Below, piece by piece: positions 49,601 through 62,199 of a stretch of 64,000 nt of DNA. How positions within the stretch are numbered: the stretch's first letter is position 1; each line of letters starts with the position of its first letter. The stretch lies in the NCBI RefSeq assembly GCF_022965805.1, contig NC_133102.1, positions 7,944,885 to 8,008,884 of the forward strand, in the 5' to 3' direction. A model generated the notes under the pieces. That model made no database searches. It was given only the letters and a program-made list of their open reading frames with translations, and was not told where the DNA came from. The translations under genes and the position numbers were made by a program. Origin of the DNA: Primulina eburnea (lineage: Eukaryota; Streptophyta; Magnoliopsida; Lamiales; Gesneriaceae).

Positions 49601-52600
49601 TTCTTGTACAAAGCCAAATCAATGCTAGCTGATCTTGACTCTCTTCATGCGGGATTTGGTCGCGAATTCTTTTCATGTGGGGTTTATTACTCATGGATCA
49701 AAGTTTTCAGATAATGGAGCTTGGTCTCCATGTTATTTGATTGCAGACATGTTTATTTGAGTTCTCGACATTTGATACTTCAGCATATAAATATGGAACA
49801 TTTGAAAACATTTTGAACTTGAAACACGTATGAATAGGTCACAAGTGGCTATATTTTGGACTAAAGTAGTCAAATATTTTAGATGGTTCATGAAAAAATA
49901 GTATTTCAGGGTAGGATTGGCAAATAACTCTCTGCCTATGGGTTGAAGAGAAGAGAAAATACAAAAAGGGCAAAATTCTGTAGCCAAGGACAGAAACTAT
50001 AAGTATAGTCCAATAAATACAAATTTGATTGCACACCATTAATAACGGATGCCTATTCTATTAATCGTACGAGGAGCTCAAATCTCTGTGAATCTGGATG
50101 TATCATGCAACAAAAATTTAAGAAAAATATCCACTCTTTATATTAAGAACCTAAGTGAGCTGAAGCATATGGCTCAATATCGCTTGGTCTATTAATGTGA
50201 GAAAAGAAGATTTTCCAACGAGACGATATCATGACCGTGTGGAAAAACTTCAACCCAACCCAACTCATCTTGGGTTGCGGGATAGACGAGAGTTAACCCA
50301 CCAAAAAAAAAACTAAAAAAAATCTCTTCTTTTGTATTTTTATTTTCTTCTTAGGATGGAGTTTGGCTTTGACATTCTCTAGTCTCAAATTTTAATAATG
50401 GTTTTCTGTGATCATGGCATGAAGATTAGATATTAAAACAAGGAAATTAGAATTTGTTGACTCTTGACTAAGTGTGCGGGGGTGAACAATGGCATCCCTT
50501 TCTTCTTCACTGTTGAGTTTGCCAATACCTTTGGACAAGTATGGTTATAAATTTGATGTTTGCTTGTTTTCCAACATCGTCTTTTTTTACTTGGCAGTTC
50601 TATCAAATGAAGGAGCAGGGTACTCGGATATTTATATACAATCTTTGGGAGGATGATGAGGGACTACTAGAACTTGATTTTGACACCGATCCACATGTGA
50701 GCTATCGTAACTTTTTATCGTAGAGTGGGTGCTTTATTTGTGAACATGTGATAACCTAATATCTCAATTCTTTGGTTTTTTTAGGATATTCAAATCAGAG
50801 GTGTCAATAGGGATGAGAAAAGCATAGAAATGGGAAAGAAGTATCCTAATTCCAGGCACTTTCTTACATATCGACATTCATTGAGGGTAACGTGCTGCAG
50901 ATATCAAGCGATTATTCATTTTTTTCTTTTGTTTCTCCTTTCTTTTTGTAATAATTAATTTATTTATTTTAGATCTTGTTTTACTAGGATCTCTAATTGG
51001 TTTCTTGTTTCTTGCACATTTATTGTTATTATGCCCTTGTGTCGTTTGCAGCTTGATGCTTCTTAAAAATGTCAAATGTTTATGATTGTTAAAGTTGATT
51101 TTGAAATTAATAGTCCCGCCAAATGTTTAAGGATGTCCCACCTGGTGGGGTTGTATAAGTTGAAGGTTGTATCATTTGAGGGCATTAAATGCATGATAAT
51201 CTTGTAAAATGAAAGAAGATGAGTTTTGAGCAAATTTGATATGGTGATTGTGAAGATTGCCACAAATGTTTGGTTTGGATTGTCATTTACTTATAGTGAT
51301 TATGATGATGTTTTCATCCTCGTATAGTGGGTGACGGCAATATTCAAAATAAAAAACTAGAGTTTTTAGCTCTTTGAAAGTGGATATAATTTAGTGTATT
51401 CATCTTGAAATGGATTGACATTAACATTGTTAATAAATATTTGATATAATTTTATTGTGCTTCATTTGTTATGCACATTCATATACAAAATATACGGTAC
51501 ATATGTACATGTACAAGTCGATGCAACAATTAGGCACCCATATTTGGAAACAGTTTTAGTGAAGTTCTTGACACCCATATAACTGGAAATTTTTGATGAA
51601 GTTCTTACTGGAATTGCAGAGTTATGTAGCTATTCTCTATCTGAGAATTCCTCCTGGATTTCGAATTATTTTGCGGGGTAAAGATGTCGAGCACCATAAT
51701 ATAGTGAATGATATGATGATGTCACAGGAGATCACTTATCGTCCTCAGCCTGGAATTGACGGGATTTCAAATAATTCCAACGTAATTTTGGTTTAGTTCT
51801 TTGTTTGATATTCATATAATTCAATGCGCTTCACCAGCTTTCGTCTGTGTTGTAGATGGTTGCTGTAGTCACTGTTGGTTTTGTGAAGGATGCTAAATAC
51901 CACATCGATGTTCAGGGATTTAACGTCTATCACAAAAATCGACTTATCAAGGTGGTTCCATCTCATCTCAGCTTCTATCCAAACTCTAGAAGTTTTTCTT
52001 CTACATTTCTTGTATGTATGACTTTGTCGCATGTCAAGATTTAGTTTTATCGCGATGGTTGTTCGTGGTTTGAATATTTGATTGATTATTTTAATCGAAT
52101 TCATAAATTGGCTGAATGAGTTTTATATGTTTTAAGAGGGTATTGATATATAGCATGCAGTCTCTTCTAGGAAACTCTCAACTATACAATTGTAATCAAT
52201 TAAATATACCCTGATTCTAATACATCAAATTCTATCTAAAAATGAAATATAATAACATAGAATATTGAGCATTGTTTACTCCTCCCCTCAAGTTGCGAAA
52301 TACGGATTATTTTGCCGCTATCTCTACATGTGAAATGTTGTTAAAATTTTAATTCTATAAAAAACCGTGGACGCCTATAATTTTGTCTCTCAATTTAGAT
52401 TGTACTTAACTGCATTGTGTGCTTTGTATGATTCCAGCCATTTTGGAGAGTTTGGCATCCTCCTGGTAGCGATGGTCGAGGAGTTATAGGTACAATTATG
52501 CCATTTTTACTTTCTAAATATTCATTGGATTTGATGTTCTAATTGCTGTACTTTTCCTTCAAAGGCGTCCTTGAAGCCAATTTTGTTGAACCAGCTCATG

Positions 52601-55374
52601 ATAAACAAGGTTTTGAGCGAACTACCGTCCTCGCACGACTTGAGTCACGATTGGTTCAAATGCAAAAGACATATTGGTATATTCTGTTGATTGACTGAGT
52701 TGATTTTAACATGATTTCATTGTATAATCTTCTGTAGTGACACATTATTATTGTTTGATTTTCGCTGCATTTGACAGGACCACAAACTGCCACAAAATTG
52801 GCTATGCACCCCGGCGCAATAAAAAATATCATGATAGAGGTAAATAATGGAGTTAATGACTTTGTGTGTTTGTGGGTTGGTGGGGGGGGGGGTGTTGGTG
52901 GGACACTATAATGAAAGATCTTATGGATATTGATGTATTTTCAGATGCTTCTCCTGATTCTTTTTCCCCAACTCAAACAAAAGGCATTACTTCAGGCGAG
53001 AAGACATGGATCAATGGGCATTCGAGTGGAAAGAGAGTTACAAAAACCAGAACCCATGGGAAACAACCAGGTTTTACTGAAATATCATCCTCTTCCACTG
53101 AGGATGTTGGTGACATTGACATGCAAAATCACACTTTCAGGAATCGGGCAAATGGTTCAGTATCGGGGGAATTGTTTGATAAAAATAGATCTCAAAGATT
53201 CCCAAGGTTACATCAAGAAACCGAACAAAACAATTCACCTGCTGAAAGGCTCAGCCAATCATCAACCCGAAATACAAATTCACAGGTGAACCTCATTTGG
53301 TATTTGGAAGGTATATTGTGTGATCCTCTGAAAATTGCTTTACACTAAATGTAATTGTTGAGTACCTTACCCACGCTCCAAATATGGGCACCATTAAGTG
53401 TGCTGGAAGGTTAGTTTGCGACTTTGTGTGCACAAGTATGTTGACAATATTTGTATTCTGAAATAGAGTAAAAGTCTTAATCGAGTGGGTAAATTTTTGG
53501 ATGTTCTTTTGTAGGATTATTATATTTCATAGACACCTTCCCATATCTGCTTCTATGAACCAGGCCGTATTTGTTCATGGTGTTGGATCTTATTGTGTGC
53601 TTTTAATGTCAACGGGGTACCTATTCAAGTACGAAATAACTTCTGAATTTAACTTCCATGATTGTGTATAGTGAATAACAGTAAAAATTGTTGGATGTAG
53701 AATTCGTGTCATTTGAAACTGGATGTATCCAGTTTGCTTGCCTTTTTCCCTTTCAAAATTTCATATCAGAAGCAGAATCAAAAGATAAATGACTTGAAAC
53801 TTTATTTACAAATAATATCGGAATGGATCCTATACAAATGAGATTCTGTCCACTTCAGGTGCACTGTCACTCCTTGATGCGACAAGTGCTTTTTGGACCA
53901 AAAATTTGTCAGCTGAAATGTAGCCTGGCCTGTCTGTTATAAATACATGACTTGTCTATATTGTTATCATGAGGTTGTTTTTATTTTTGTGACATGCAGT
54001 CATATTTAAGAAGCATTTCCTTGTACCCTGTGATAAATTTCATTTATTTTTTCATATTCCAACATTCTGTTGGGTTTCTCCCCCAGTATTTTTCACGGTT
54101 AACTTTTTTTAATTATTTGCCTTGTAAACGCTGGATGAAATCCACTTTCTAATTTGTTATTTTGTGGAAACATGATTTTCTAACATTGGACATGGGTTTA
54201 TATTGGTTTTTGTCTATCTTCAAAAGGCAAATGATAATGAACCAGCGTCAAAGTTCAGTTCTCATGCATTGGTTATATTGGAAGAAGAGAATCGCCAATT
54301 AAAAGAGAGGTATTTAGTCCACATGAACTTCATATAGGTATTTTTATCATATGATAAGTCGATTTTCTGTGTTAAATGCAGATTGAAAAGGAAAGAAGAA
54401 GAGATTCTGGGTGATTTGCTTAATGATTTGCAGAAAGAGAAGGAAAGATGCAAGTCTCTCGAAATTCAGGTGATAATTCTTGTATTAATTTCCTCAGTTA
54501 TGTCTCGTGATACGATTCTTGTTCGCTTTGTTTTACAAAATTAGTAGAAGATGCTTTCTTGTTCATTATTGTTACTGGATTGGATTTCCTTGCTTATGCC
54601 TTACGTCTTATGATAGCTTCGATTTCATCTGTGATCAAGTAACACACTAGCTAAAAGAAGACGTGTTCTTTTATTTTGCGAGGGCAGAAAATTTGGATAC
54701 CATAGTACCGACATTATACCTTCCATCGTTTTGTGACACTACCTATGTTTGGTACTTGATTGAAATTCAAACACTCCTTTTGTGTTTCCTGTGTATAATA
54801 AATGTTTTTTTTTTAAAAAAAAACAGAGTTTTTGATTTTAGCCTGTAATACAGAGTCCAATTTCTAAGAAATTGACTTGGTCAATGATAAGGGCAGGGAC
54901 TGTGGAAAGAAATGCAATCCTTTACTTAATTTGCACCAAAATCCTAAGTTTTGGAGGGACCGTGGAAAGAAAAGGCAATCTCAATAATGGTTTTTTTAGT
55001 GCTCATTTTGATTACGACTTTTAGCCGAAATATGAGCCTGTTTGTTGTCCTAATATTGAGGTATTTGGTTTGGTTTAGTTATTATGGCACCCAATGTTGT
55101 GGTTTTTACGTATGACCTCAACCTAAGCAGACTTCTTTTGCGACTTAATCAGGTGCAGGAGTCCAATCGTAAATATGTGGAGCTAAGCAAGGAACAAGAG
55201 AGTATAATTGACGTATTTCAAGAAGAGAGACAGCGTCGTGACATTGAAGAAGAGAATTTGAGAAAAAAATTAAAGGAAGCATCAAATGCCATTCAAGAAT
55301 CATCAAATACCATTCAAGAGTTGATGGGCCAGATTAGGCTTCTGGAGAAAAAGTTCTCCACTGGTAAACGATGA
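37624..55374 (+). CDS. MORC: MORC-family GHKL ATPase (MORC4/MORC7-like)
   Basis: Plant MORC ATPases act in the nucleus in heterochromatin compaction and transposon silencing. Exons: 37624-38041, 38515-38589, 38786-38820, 38916-38994, 40218-40310, 40410-40494, 48159-48234, 49099-49227, 50598-50696, 50785-50886, 51620-51781, 51856-51951, 52438-52489, 52565-52676, 52778-52839, 52945-53285, 54227-54309, 54382-54469, 55153-55374. They total 2409 nt and encode 802 residues. The N-terminal ~135 residues are Ser/Asp-rich with a KKKK basic patch (71-75). The GHKL fold follows: ELLDNS (catalytic Glu ~168), DNGGGM (~203), GQYGNGFKTS (~232). The S5-like domain lies in exons 8-15, a Ser-rich linker in exon 16, and a coiled coil in the last ~130 residues. 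The exon 19 start could be 6 nt later. Subfamily naming is tentative. Confidence 0.94.
39307..39954 (+). mobile_element. hAT-like MITE in MORC intron 4
   Basis: Starts TAGGGGTGAGCA and ends GGATCACCCGTA, roughly inverted ends. The flanking 8-bp words CCAGTAAG (39299-39306) and CCATCAAG (39955-39962) match at 6 of 8 positions, a probable worn hAT-type TSD. Non-coding; rich in AACCAAA/TTTGGTT words at both ends. Confidence 0.6.
40647..41374 (+). mobile_element. Non-autonomous hAT element, 728 bp, in MORC intron 6
   Basis: Exact 8-bp TSD TCTCCTTC (40639-40646, 41375-41382). Terminal inverted repeats CAGTGTTCTAAATGGC and CAAGGTTGTAAATGGC agree at 13 of 16 positions. Both arms are GC-rich with repeated GGCGGG/CCGCCTAGGCG words, while the centre is AT-rich. 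The 62-codon ORF in the left arm is not a gene. Confidence 0.9.
41868..45388 (-). pseudogene. LINE ORF2 (endonuclease, reverse transcriptase, zf-RVT)
   Basis: Starts at the ATG at 45388 (MKILSWNIRGGG). Endonuclease: GGDFNVVRN, LDRF, SDHFPV. RT: VFKVDFEKAYDNV, GLRQGDPLSPLLFNLV and catalytic FADD. The C-terminal zinc domain contains WCVLCRNDSESQDHMLLHC. About five single-base lesions interrupt it, near 45285, 43830, 43110, 42915 and 42560, plus a stop near 43105. Such few breaks over 3.5 kb suggest a fairly recent insertion. Confidence 0.85.
45589..47666 (-). pseudogene. LINE ORF1 (nucleic-acid-binding protein)
   Basis: Frames 46698-47666 and 46017-46697 are separated by a single TGA within the SWV/LFGLPWDLW segment (46695-46697). 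A further part lies at 45589-46023. The wording (WVxxxGLPWDLW, later IxxxGxxxxRIL) fits the DUF4283-like ORF1 of plant L1 elements. It is otherwise nearly intact. Confidence 0.75.
48485..49060 (-). mobile_element. 5'-truncated LINE in MORC intron 7
   Basis: The minus-strand frame 48606-49049 carries a zf-RVT domain (WCTLCRKNDENQDHLLLH) and the conserved FWSIWTERNSRIF tail. The 3' end has a poly-A tail (T run near 48485-48493). Divergence from the intron 6 LINE shows a different subfamily. I could not fix a TSD. Confidence 0.8.
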
Positions 55375-56577
55375 TCTATTCCGCAACTGATGGTACAGAA
55401 ACTCTTCATGACACGTTAATCATGACTTGTTTATGATGCAGAAGTTGTCCATGGTAGGATTAGAGATGAGCCTTACGTCTACTCGATAGAAACTGCAAGA
55501 GTTTACTGATGTATAGTTGCAGATAATGCTCAACGCATCAACCACCTTGGATTATATCATTCGAACAATTTAGTAGATCTTACCTAATGATATCATTCCT
55601 TTTTTTTTTTCTAACTTTAATTCAAATATTTTCTTGAATTCTATTTTTCATTTACAATCCATTTTAGCTAAACGATTTTGGTATATGTTACGATAAGTTA
55701 TATCGAATTATAAAACATATTGACAATAAAATTCATGCATGCATGGTGGACTGACATACATGTAAGTAAAAACGCCTAGCAACTCAAAATAAGTACTTGA
55801 TTGTTTGAAACAACATGCACGAACCCTATTCTCTTTGTGCTCGAATTTGGGAACTTCAATTTCCTCTGGAATTGTAATCTCCACGGGCGCTGGATCAGAC
55901 TCGTCGGAAGAAATGGGGTGAATATCCGATGCTGCGCGCTGTTGCTATAGGCTTGACTGTAGTCGGTAGTTTCTCCTTTTGACCTTGCGGGGTGTTGTAG
56001 TTCTTGTGTACCACATATAATATTATGATATAAGTTTTAAATAATTAATTTGATTAGTTTGATGATATTAGGAAATGAAACGGTAGGACCGAGTGCTTAC
56101 GGCTTTACCAATAGCTATAACTAGTGGTAATTGTGCAACTCAAATCTTTTTAACCGCACAACAACTCAAGCACCACAGTTCGATCGCTCTACCAAGCAGG
56201 GACAATTATTGCACCCAACAGAAACATTATTTGTTTCTTAAAATAAATTTTTTAAAAAATAAAGTAATCAAGAACTCAAATCAATTCATATAGTAAAACA
56301 AACTGAAACCAATTAACAAAAATCGAAATCGAATTGTGACCAAATAATTCAATTCAATTCAATTCCGATCTATTAGAAATAGATTATGATTTTTTTAAAT
56401 CATGGATGATATTAAGTTATAAACAAGAAATTGATATATTTTTCTAACAGCGTCTACTCGATTAACATATCTTAGTTTTCCAAGCGATGCCGGCTGTAAT
56501 TTGTAGTTCGTGGGGGTTTATTAAAATGGTCCTTTTTGATGATATTTTATACTAGTCAAGTGGAATTTACTTTGTAC
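55375..56577. other. MORC 3' flank, no gene
   Basis: The start should hold the MORC 3' UTR; no single polyadenylation signal stands out. The remainder is AT-rich without recognised genes. Confidence 0.55.
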
Positions 56578-56578
56578 A

Positions 56579-56645
<67 letters not shown>

Positions 56646-56646
56646 T
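56578..56646. repeat. ATT trinucleotide microsatellite
   Basis: About 22 uninterrupted TTA/ATT units. Confidence 0.95.
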
Positions 56647-57257
56647 TAGTACAGTTAACTATATTAAAGTTAATTGGACCTTGAAATTATCTAATTTAAT
56701 TATGGGTTGAGTCCATAATTAAGGCCTTGAACCCAAAATGTTCTGGCTTATTTTTAAGCCTATAACTCTACTAAAACACCTATAATAGAAGGTGATATTC
56801 CCCATTTCTCATTTGGTTATTCAAGCTTCCTTTATCTTTGGACTCTCTTCGAGTAGTCGTTGATTTGAATGTTGTAAAGTATAAGTCGGACACTCTTCAT
56901 CGCATCTAATGTTTGTTTGTGACGCAATTAACATGCCTTGAAGTTAACTATTTGGATTTGCTGCAATGTCAACTGCGGATCATTCTATGCTACACCTGCA
57001 GTGTTTCTCCCCCTATTGATTTCTAGTGATTATTTTTGTCCTGAGTCACCGCACAAGTATTTATACTTGTGCAAATTTAATCGTGTATGTCGTATTTATT
57101 TAAAGTCGATTTGTGTTACAAACACTAATATTTTGCTGCATGTAGTCTTAAATGTTGTAACATTTAGCACAACAATTAATTTTGATAAAACACAAATTTA
57201 CAATATTACGCTGCTACTATTATATAAACTCACATCTGTCAAGCAAGATTCCTTACA
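56647..57257 (+). repeat. Presumed 5' LTR region of the second copia element
   Basis: The sequence ends TTACA immediately before a copia primer-binding site, so the LTR's 3' end is at 57257. A TATATAAA-like box lies near 57222. The LTR start is not determined, and the 3' LTR must lie beyond the window. Confidence 0.5.
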
Positions 57258-57342
57258 AGTGGTATCAGAGCTTATTCTTGATATACTAAGTGCTGATTCT
57301 CCTTTTTGTTTTGTTTGACAGAAATATTTAAATAGACACATC

Positions 57343-58476
57343 ACTTGCAAACTCAGCACTTCGACCATCAGTCCTAGACGGAACAAACTACTGTCTATGG
57401 AATGTCAAAATCAGATATTACATAAAATTCATAGATGAACGGGCATGGCAACGTGTTATTGATGGGTGGACTTCACCGATGATGATATATCAAGATGGTG
57501 ATAGCTTGCCAAAACCGGAAACTGATTGGACTGCCGATGAAGTGCAGAATTTGAATTACAACTCAAAGGCCTTTAATGCAATATTCATTCCAGTCGATAT
57601 GAACATGTTCAGTTTGATAACAAACTGTATTTCTGCTAAAAATGCATGGGTACTCTCCAAAGACATTGTGAAGGTTCTGAGAGCGTGTGACGAACTAGAT
57701 TAAGGATGATTACCTCCAAGTTCGAGATTATGAGGATGGAAGAATCTGAGAATATACTGGATTATGATCGTCGCCTACGGGAAATTGCTAATGAGGTATT
57801 CAGACTTGGAGACCCCATCTCCAATGAACAATAAGTTAGCAAGGTTCTCCGTTCTTTGCACAAAATATTCAACATAAAAATATATGCAATCAATGAGGCT
57901 AAAGACACGTCTCATATGGCTTTGGAAGATATTATCAGTTCACTTCGCACTTTCGAAATGAACATGGACATGCAGAAGAAGGATAAGAGGAAGATGATTG
58001 CATTCCAAGTCTCGAATGACTCTTATAACGATCTTCTTCAAATATCCCAAAAGGTTAATGAATCTTATCTTTGTGAAGATTCCATTGCCTATATCACAAA
58101 GAAATTTTGGGATTATTTGAAGAGAATCAGAGATAAGAAGAAGGCTGGACAACCATCGAATTTTCCCAATCTACCAGCTCCTAAACCCCCTGTTCAACAA
58201 CAGTTTCAACCAAGGAATGAAGGCAATGGTCAATTTAATTCGAAGAAGTATGACTCGGTGCAATGTAGAGAATACAATGGATTTGGTCGTTATGCCAATG
58301 AATGTGCTAACAGATTACGAAAGAACAAAGGCTATAATGTTTCTCTAAGCGATGAAGAATTTGATGAGGAGGAGAAATCCAATGATGAAGATAATCACAC
58401 CTCCTTGACTGCACTGTTGACAGAAAAACGTTGGCTACAAGTGAACCCTTTAGGTGTTTGCCCTAGGTGTTGCTAA
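57343..58476 (+). pseudogene. Copia gag (second element)
   Basis: Begins with a segment typical of copia gag (VLDGTNYCLWNVKIRYYI). It continues through a UBN2-like region with a frame break near 57700 and reaches a zinc-knuckle position at about 58258. The knuckle reads CREYNGFGRYANEC: the second Cys and the His are both replaced by Tyr, so it cannot bind zinc normally. Confidence 0.75.
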
Positions 58477-59600
58477 TCCTGGACGCAACACGTGCGCAAA
58501 ATCAGTTTATTTAAAATATACATCTTCTGGAAATTCGAGTGTAGATGATTAGTTGGAAGCTAATGACGAAGAAATCACTCTTGAGAGTGTACAAAAGCTT
58601 TATGAAGAGTTTTACGCTGATTGGACTAAAAAAAATAAGATTAACACAACATTCATGAAGGAGAACACTGAACTGAAGTCTGTGGTTGCAAAACTTGAAG
58701 TTATCCCGAGCAAAAAGGACTTGGAATTAGGCAAGAACAAAGATGAGCTTCAAAAGGCAACTTAGATTTTATCCAAGTTCAATTCGAGCACATCCAAGCT
58801 TGAATCCATACTTTTGATGGGAATATATGATAAGAAGGGTAAGATTCCGAAGACAGTGTGTTTGAAATTTGTGAATTTTCAAAATCAACTATCTTTGTGA
58901 AAGGAAAATCTGATACATACACACAGTCACAACCCACATCATCGATCAAAAGTTCTCCACCAAAAAGACAACATGCTGCACCTATTCCTAAGAAAAGAAA
59001 ACGCAGGTATGTATGTCATTAATGTTTCAAGCTTGGACATATCAGGCCCTACTGTTTTAAACTCAGGGATGACATCATGAATCAAACGACGAGCCGAATG
59101 TTGCCCCAAATTTTGCCCAACACTTCCCGTAACACCTCCAACCATCGACCTACAGTAAGACAAATTTGGGTACCAAGGGTAACAACTCACTGTAATGTTG
59201 TCTATACTTCATTAAAAACTAACACTGTAGGTCATTGGTACTTTTAGTGGAAGCTCATGCCATATGACAGGATCACGAGACATTTTATTGATTATGTTGA
59301 ACAAAAAAGTGGTAGAGTAATCTATGGAGTGAGAGCTAAAGGAAGGATTATTGGAAAGGGAACATTGAATGTTGAAGGACTACTAAAACTCCACAATAAA
59401 TTTCATGTTGAAGGATAAAATTCAAATTTGATAAGTATAAGCCAATTGTGTGATGATAATTTGCTTGTCAAGTTTGATAAACATACTTGTGAAGTTTTTT
59501 GATGAAACTAGCATGTGCATTATGACAGGTACAAGGTTTTCGGATAAATGCTACCAAATAGCTGAAGAACTTTCATGAAAAGATGCACAAGTCAGTGAGC
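58477..59600 (+). pseudogene. Copia spacer and degraded protease
   Basis: A Lys/Glu-rich spacer (58553-58765) is followed by a second CCHC-like stretch and a protease position near 59230, where the usual WYLDSG motif is broken by a stop. SNLISISQLCDDN (about 59420-59460) marks the end of the protease region. Several stops. Confidence 0.65.
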
Positions 59601-60372
59601 TCGACCTTTGGCATCAACAACTCGTTCATGCTAATTTCAAAACCTTGAATAATTTGAGTAAGTACGTGATGTACGAGGTATGCATAACCTATCATCTGGT
59701 ACACCATACGTTTGTGGAGATTGTCAAAAGGGTAAGCAAACTCACGTGTCACATCACATGTTTCCCCACTTTGGGACAACACATTGTCTTGAATTGCTAC
59801 ACATGGATCTTATGGGTCCTATGGAAGTGTCAAGCTTTGGAGGTAAGAAGTATACCTTTGTGTTTGTCGTTAATTTCTCATTGTTTTCATGGGTAAGTTT
59901 CATTAGGGAGAAATCGGACAATCTCGATGTGTTTAAACAGTTAGCCACAAGAATCACAAATTTCTATAATTTGAAGGTGAGAAGAATCATGACTGATCAT
60001 GGTAAAAAATTTGAAAACTCTTCATTCTCATCTTTTTATGACATGAAATGAATTCCACATGAATTCTCAGCACCAAAAACCCCACAGCAAAATGGCATTT
60101 CAGAATGCAAGAACATGACATTACAAGAAATGGCTAGGGTGATACTAGCTTCGAAGAATATTTCCAAGAGTTTTTGGGCAGGAGCCCTTGATACAGCTTG
60201 CCATATTTTGAATAGGGTGTATTTGAGAAGTGGTTCAACCATGACTTCTTATAAAATAATCATGGGAAAGAAGCATAATCTTAAATATTTTAATGTTTTT
60301 GGTTGTATTTATTATACTTTGAATGATAGGGATCAACTTGCAAAATTTGATTCAAATTGTGATGAGTGTTTG

Positions 60373-61774
60373 TGTTGGAACATTTCATGTTCGCAATCTT
60401 GATTTTAATGTTAACAAAACTAGTTATTTTGTTACTAATGGTTTATCATAGTACGCATGATACTGTAACTGATCAAAAGTTTAACTGATTAGTTATCTCA
60501 CCTAACTGAAGCTTTCGAGAACGCCAACTGATAGTGCCAACTGATTGCCCAAGCTGAATCAGTCCAACTGATGTATTGAAGAATAGTTCAATCGATTGAT
60601 CAGTTGATAGGTAATTCAGCAGAAGACCTTCAGAAACCCGGACAGCTGATGAAGTGCTCAACTGATGGAAAGTCGAACTGACCAGTTCAACTAAACCAGC
60701 GTAACAAGCTAAGCTGACGAGCCAACTGATTTCACCAGACCAGTTCAAAGCATCATTCAGGAATCAATCAGTACGGAGAACACAACAAGCTTAATCAATG
60801 GAATCCAGTTGTGCGCACTTGGTAAATTATCTGTACTATCATTAGTACAATTAATGGACTTTGCAGCAACGATTAAAGCCGAGATATTCTTGGAGACATG
60901 TCGGAAAAGTCAAGACATGAAATCCTAGGAACGAATTCAAGCTGCAGCGGATACAATTATTGAGTCTCGCTGTACGATCAGTTTCCAGCCTATAAATAGA
61001 AGATCACTGAAGACCAATAATATATGAAGTGTGTGAAGATACAGAGAAAAGGGCACGCATATTCCATATTAGCTTTCAAGAAGCAATCAGCCTAGAGGGA
61101 ACACTTCATCGTTTTATCAGCTTAGTTTAGAAGCACAATTCCCTCAGTATGTGAGAATACTTTCGTGTTGATCAGTTCTCACACACACACAAACCACCAC
61201 TCAAATATTGTCTTGCACAAAAACGTTAAACTTGGGTATGTAGTCTTTGACACACAGACGTTAAACAAGTGTTGGCTGGAAGGTGATGCCTTCAGTCTAG
61301 ACTAGGAGCTCAGTTAGGCAGTGAGTAAGTCCTAAGCTGGTTGGATTTAGACAAGGTATTGTATAAATCAAAGTCTTCTAGTAGATCCTAACTGAGGTGG
61401 TAGAAGGGGTGACGTAGGAGCATTTGAAATCTTCGAACATCCATAAACATATCTTATGTATTTAACTGATTAACTGTTGTTTTCAAACTGATTTCATCAT
61501 TTAGAACATCCATCAGTTCAGTTTTTACCATAACTGAATTTACATATACGACAACTGATTCTTTTCTTTTCAGTTATTCAGTTTACATAAGTTAAAATGT
61601 TTTTTAATATAACAAATTTCTTCACGAATGATTACTTCGAGTTTCTTCCGCTTGGTTTTTAAACCAAACTCGATTTAATTCATCGGTGTTAACATTCGTA
61701 GAATACGAGCTATTGCATCTCATTGATTTATTGTGTTCGAACCATCTTCGAAGGTGCTATCACACGATCCTTCA
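60373..61774 (+). mobile_element. Solo LTR, 1402 bp, in the copia integrase
   Basis: Starts TGTTGGAACATTTC and ends CACGATCCTTCA, with an exact 5-bp TSD GTTTG (60368-60372, 61775-61779). TATA box TATAAATA at 60991. Same family as the minus-strand LTR at 16007-19372 and probably the fragment at 6050-6280. No internal retroelement sequence, hence a solo LTR. Confidence 0.95.
60460..60760 (+). repeat. Cluster of AACTGAT/ATCAGTT motifs in the LTR U3
   Basis: At least eight AACTGA words, several as CAACTGAT, and ATCAGTTG inversions lie between 60466 and 60730, upstream of the TATA box. CAACTG/CAGTTG fits the MYB-binding core CNGTTR. The older family member at 17395-17560 has the related AACTGGTCAG words. 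Confidence 0.75.
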
Positions 61775-62199
61775 GTTTGTTTTTGGGATATGCCACTAAT
61801 AGTCGAGCCTATCGCATGTTTAATTTAAGAACTATGACTATTTTGGAATCTATTAATGTTGTTTTTGATGACTGTGTAGATCTCAAAAATAAAATAGCTG
61901 AAGATGATGTGGAAGAGCTTCTGTAAATTCCTCTATCACTGGAAGTTGTAGGTGTTGCCCCAGATGTTGAAACACCTAGCACAACACGTGACACTGAAGC
62001 ACTTCTAAGGAAGAAACACAGATTGATGATGATGCAGTACATGATGGACAAAATATTCCAAGTAAAATTCAGAAAAATCATCCATCATCTCAAATAATTG
62101 GAAATATGCGTGGAGATGTTCAAACTCGAAAGAAAGAAAAAGTGGATTACCGCAAAATGGCTGGACTTATATGTATGAGCTCTATGTACTCACACGTCA

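Larger units (their letters stand above)
59600..61926 (+). pseudogene. Copia integrase, split by a solo LTR
   Basis: First part 59600-60372: HANFKTL, GDCQKGKQTHVSHH, MDLMGPMEVSSFGGKKYTF, a TDHGKKFE segment and TPQQNGISECKNMTLQEMAR. The second part resumes at 61775 with FLGYATNSRAYRMFN and ends at 61926. The two parts are in the same frame across one copy of the GTTTG target site, so the LTR inserted into otherwise continuous integrase coding sequence. Other stops exist upstream. Confidence 0.85.
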
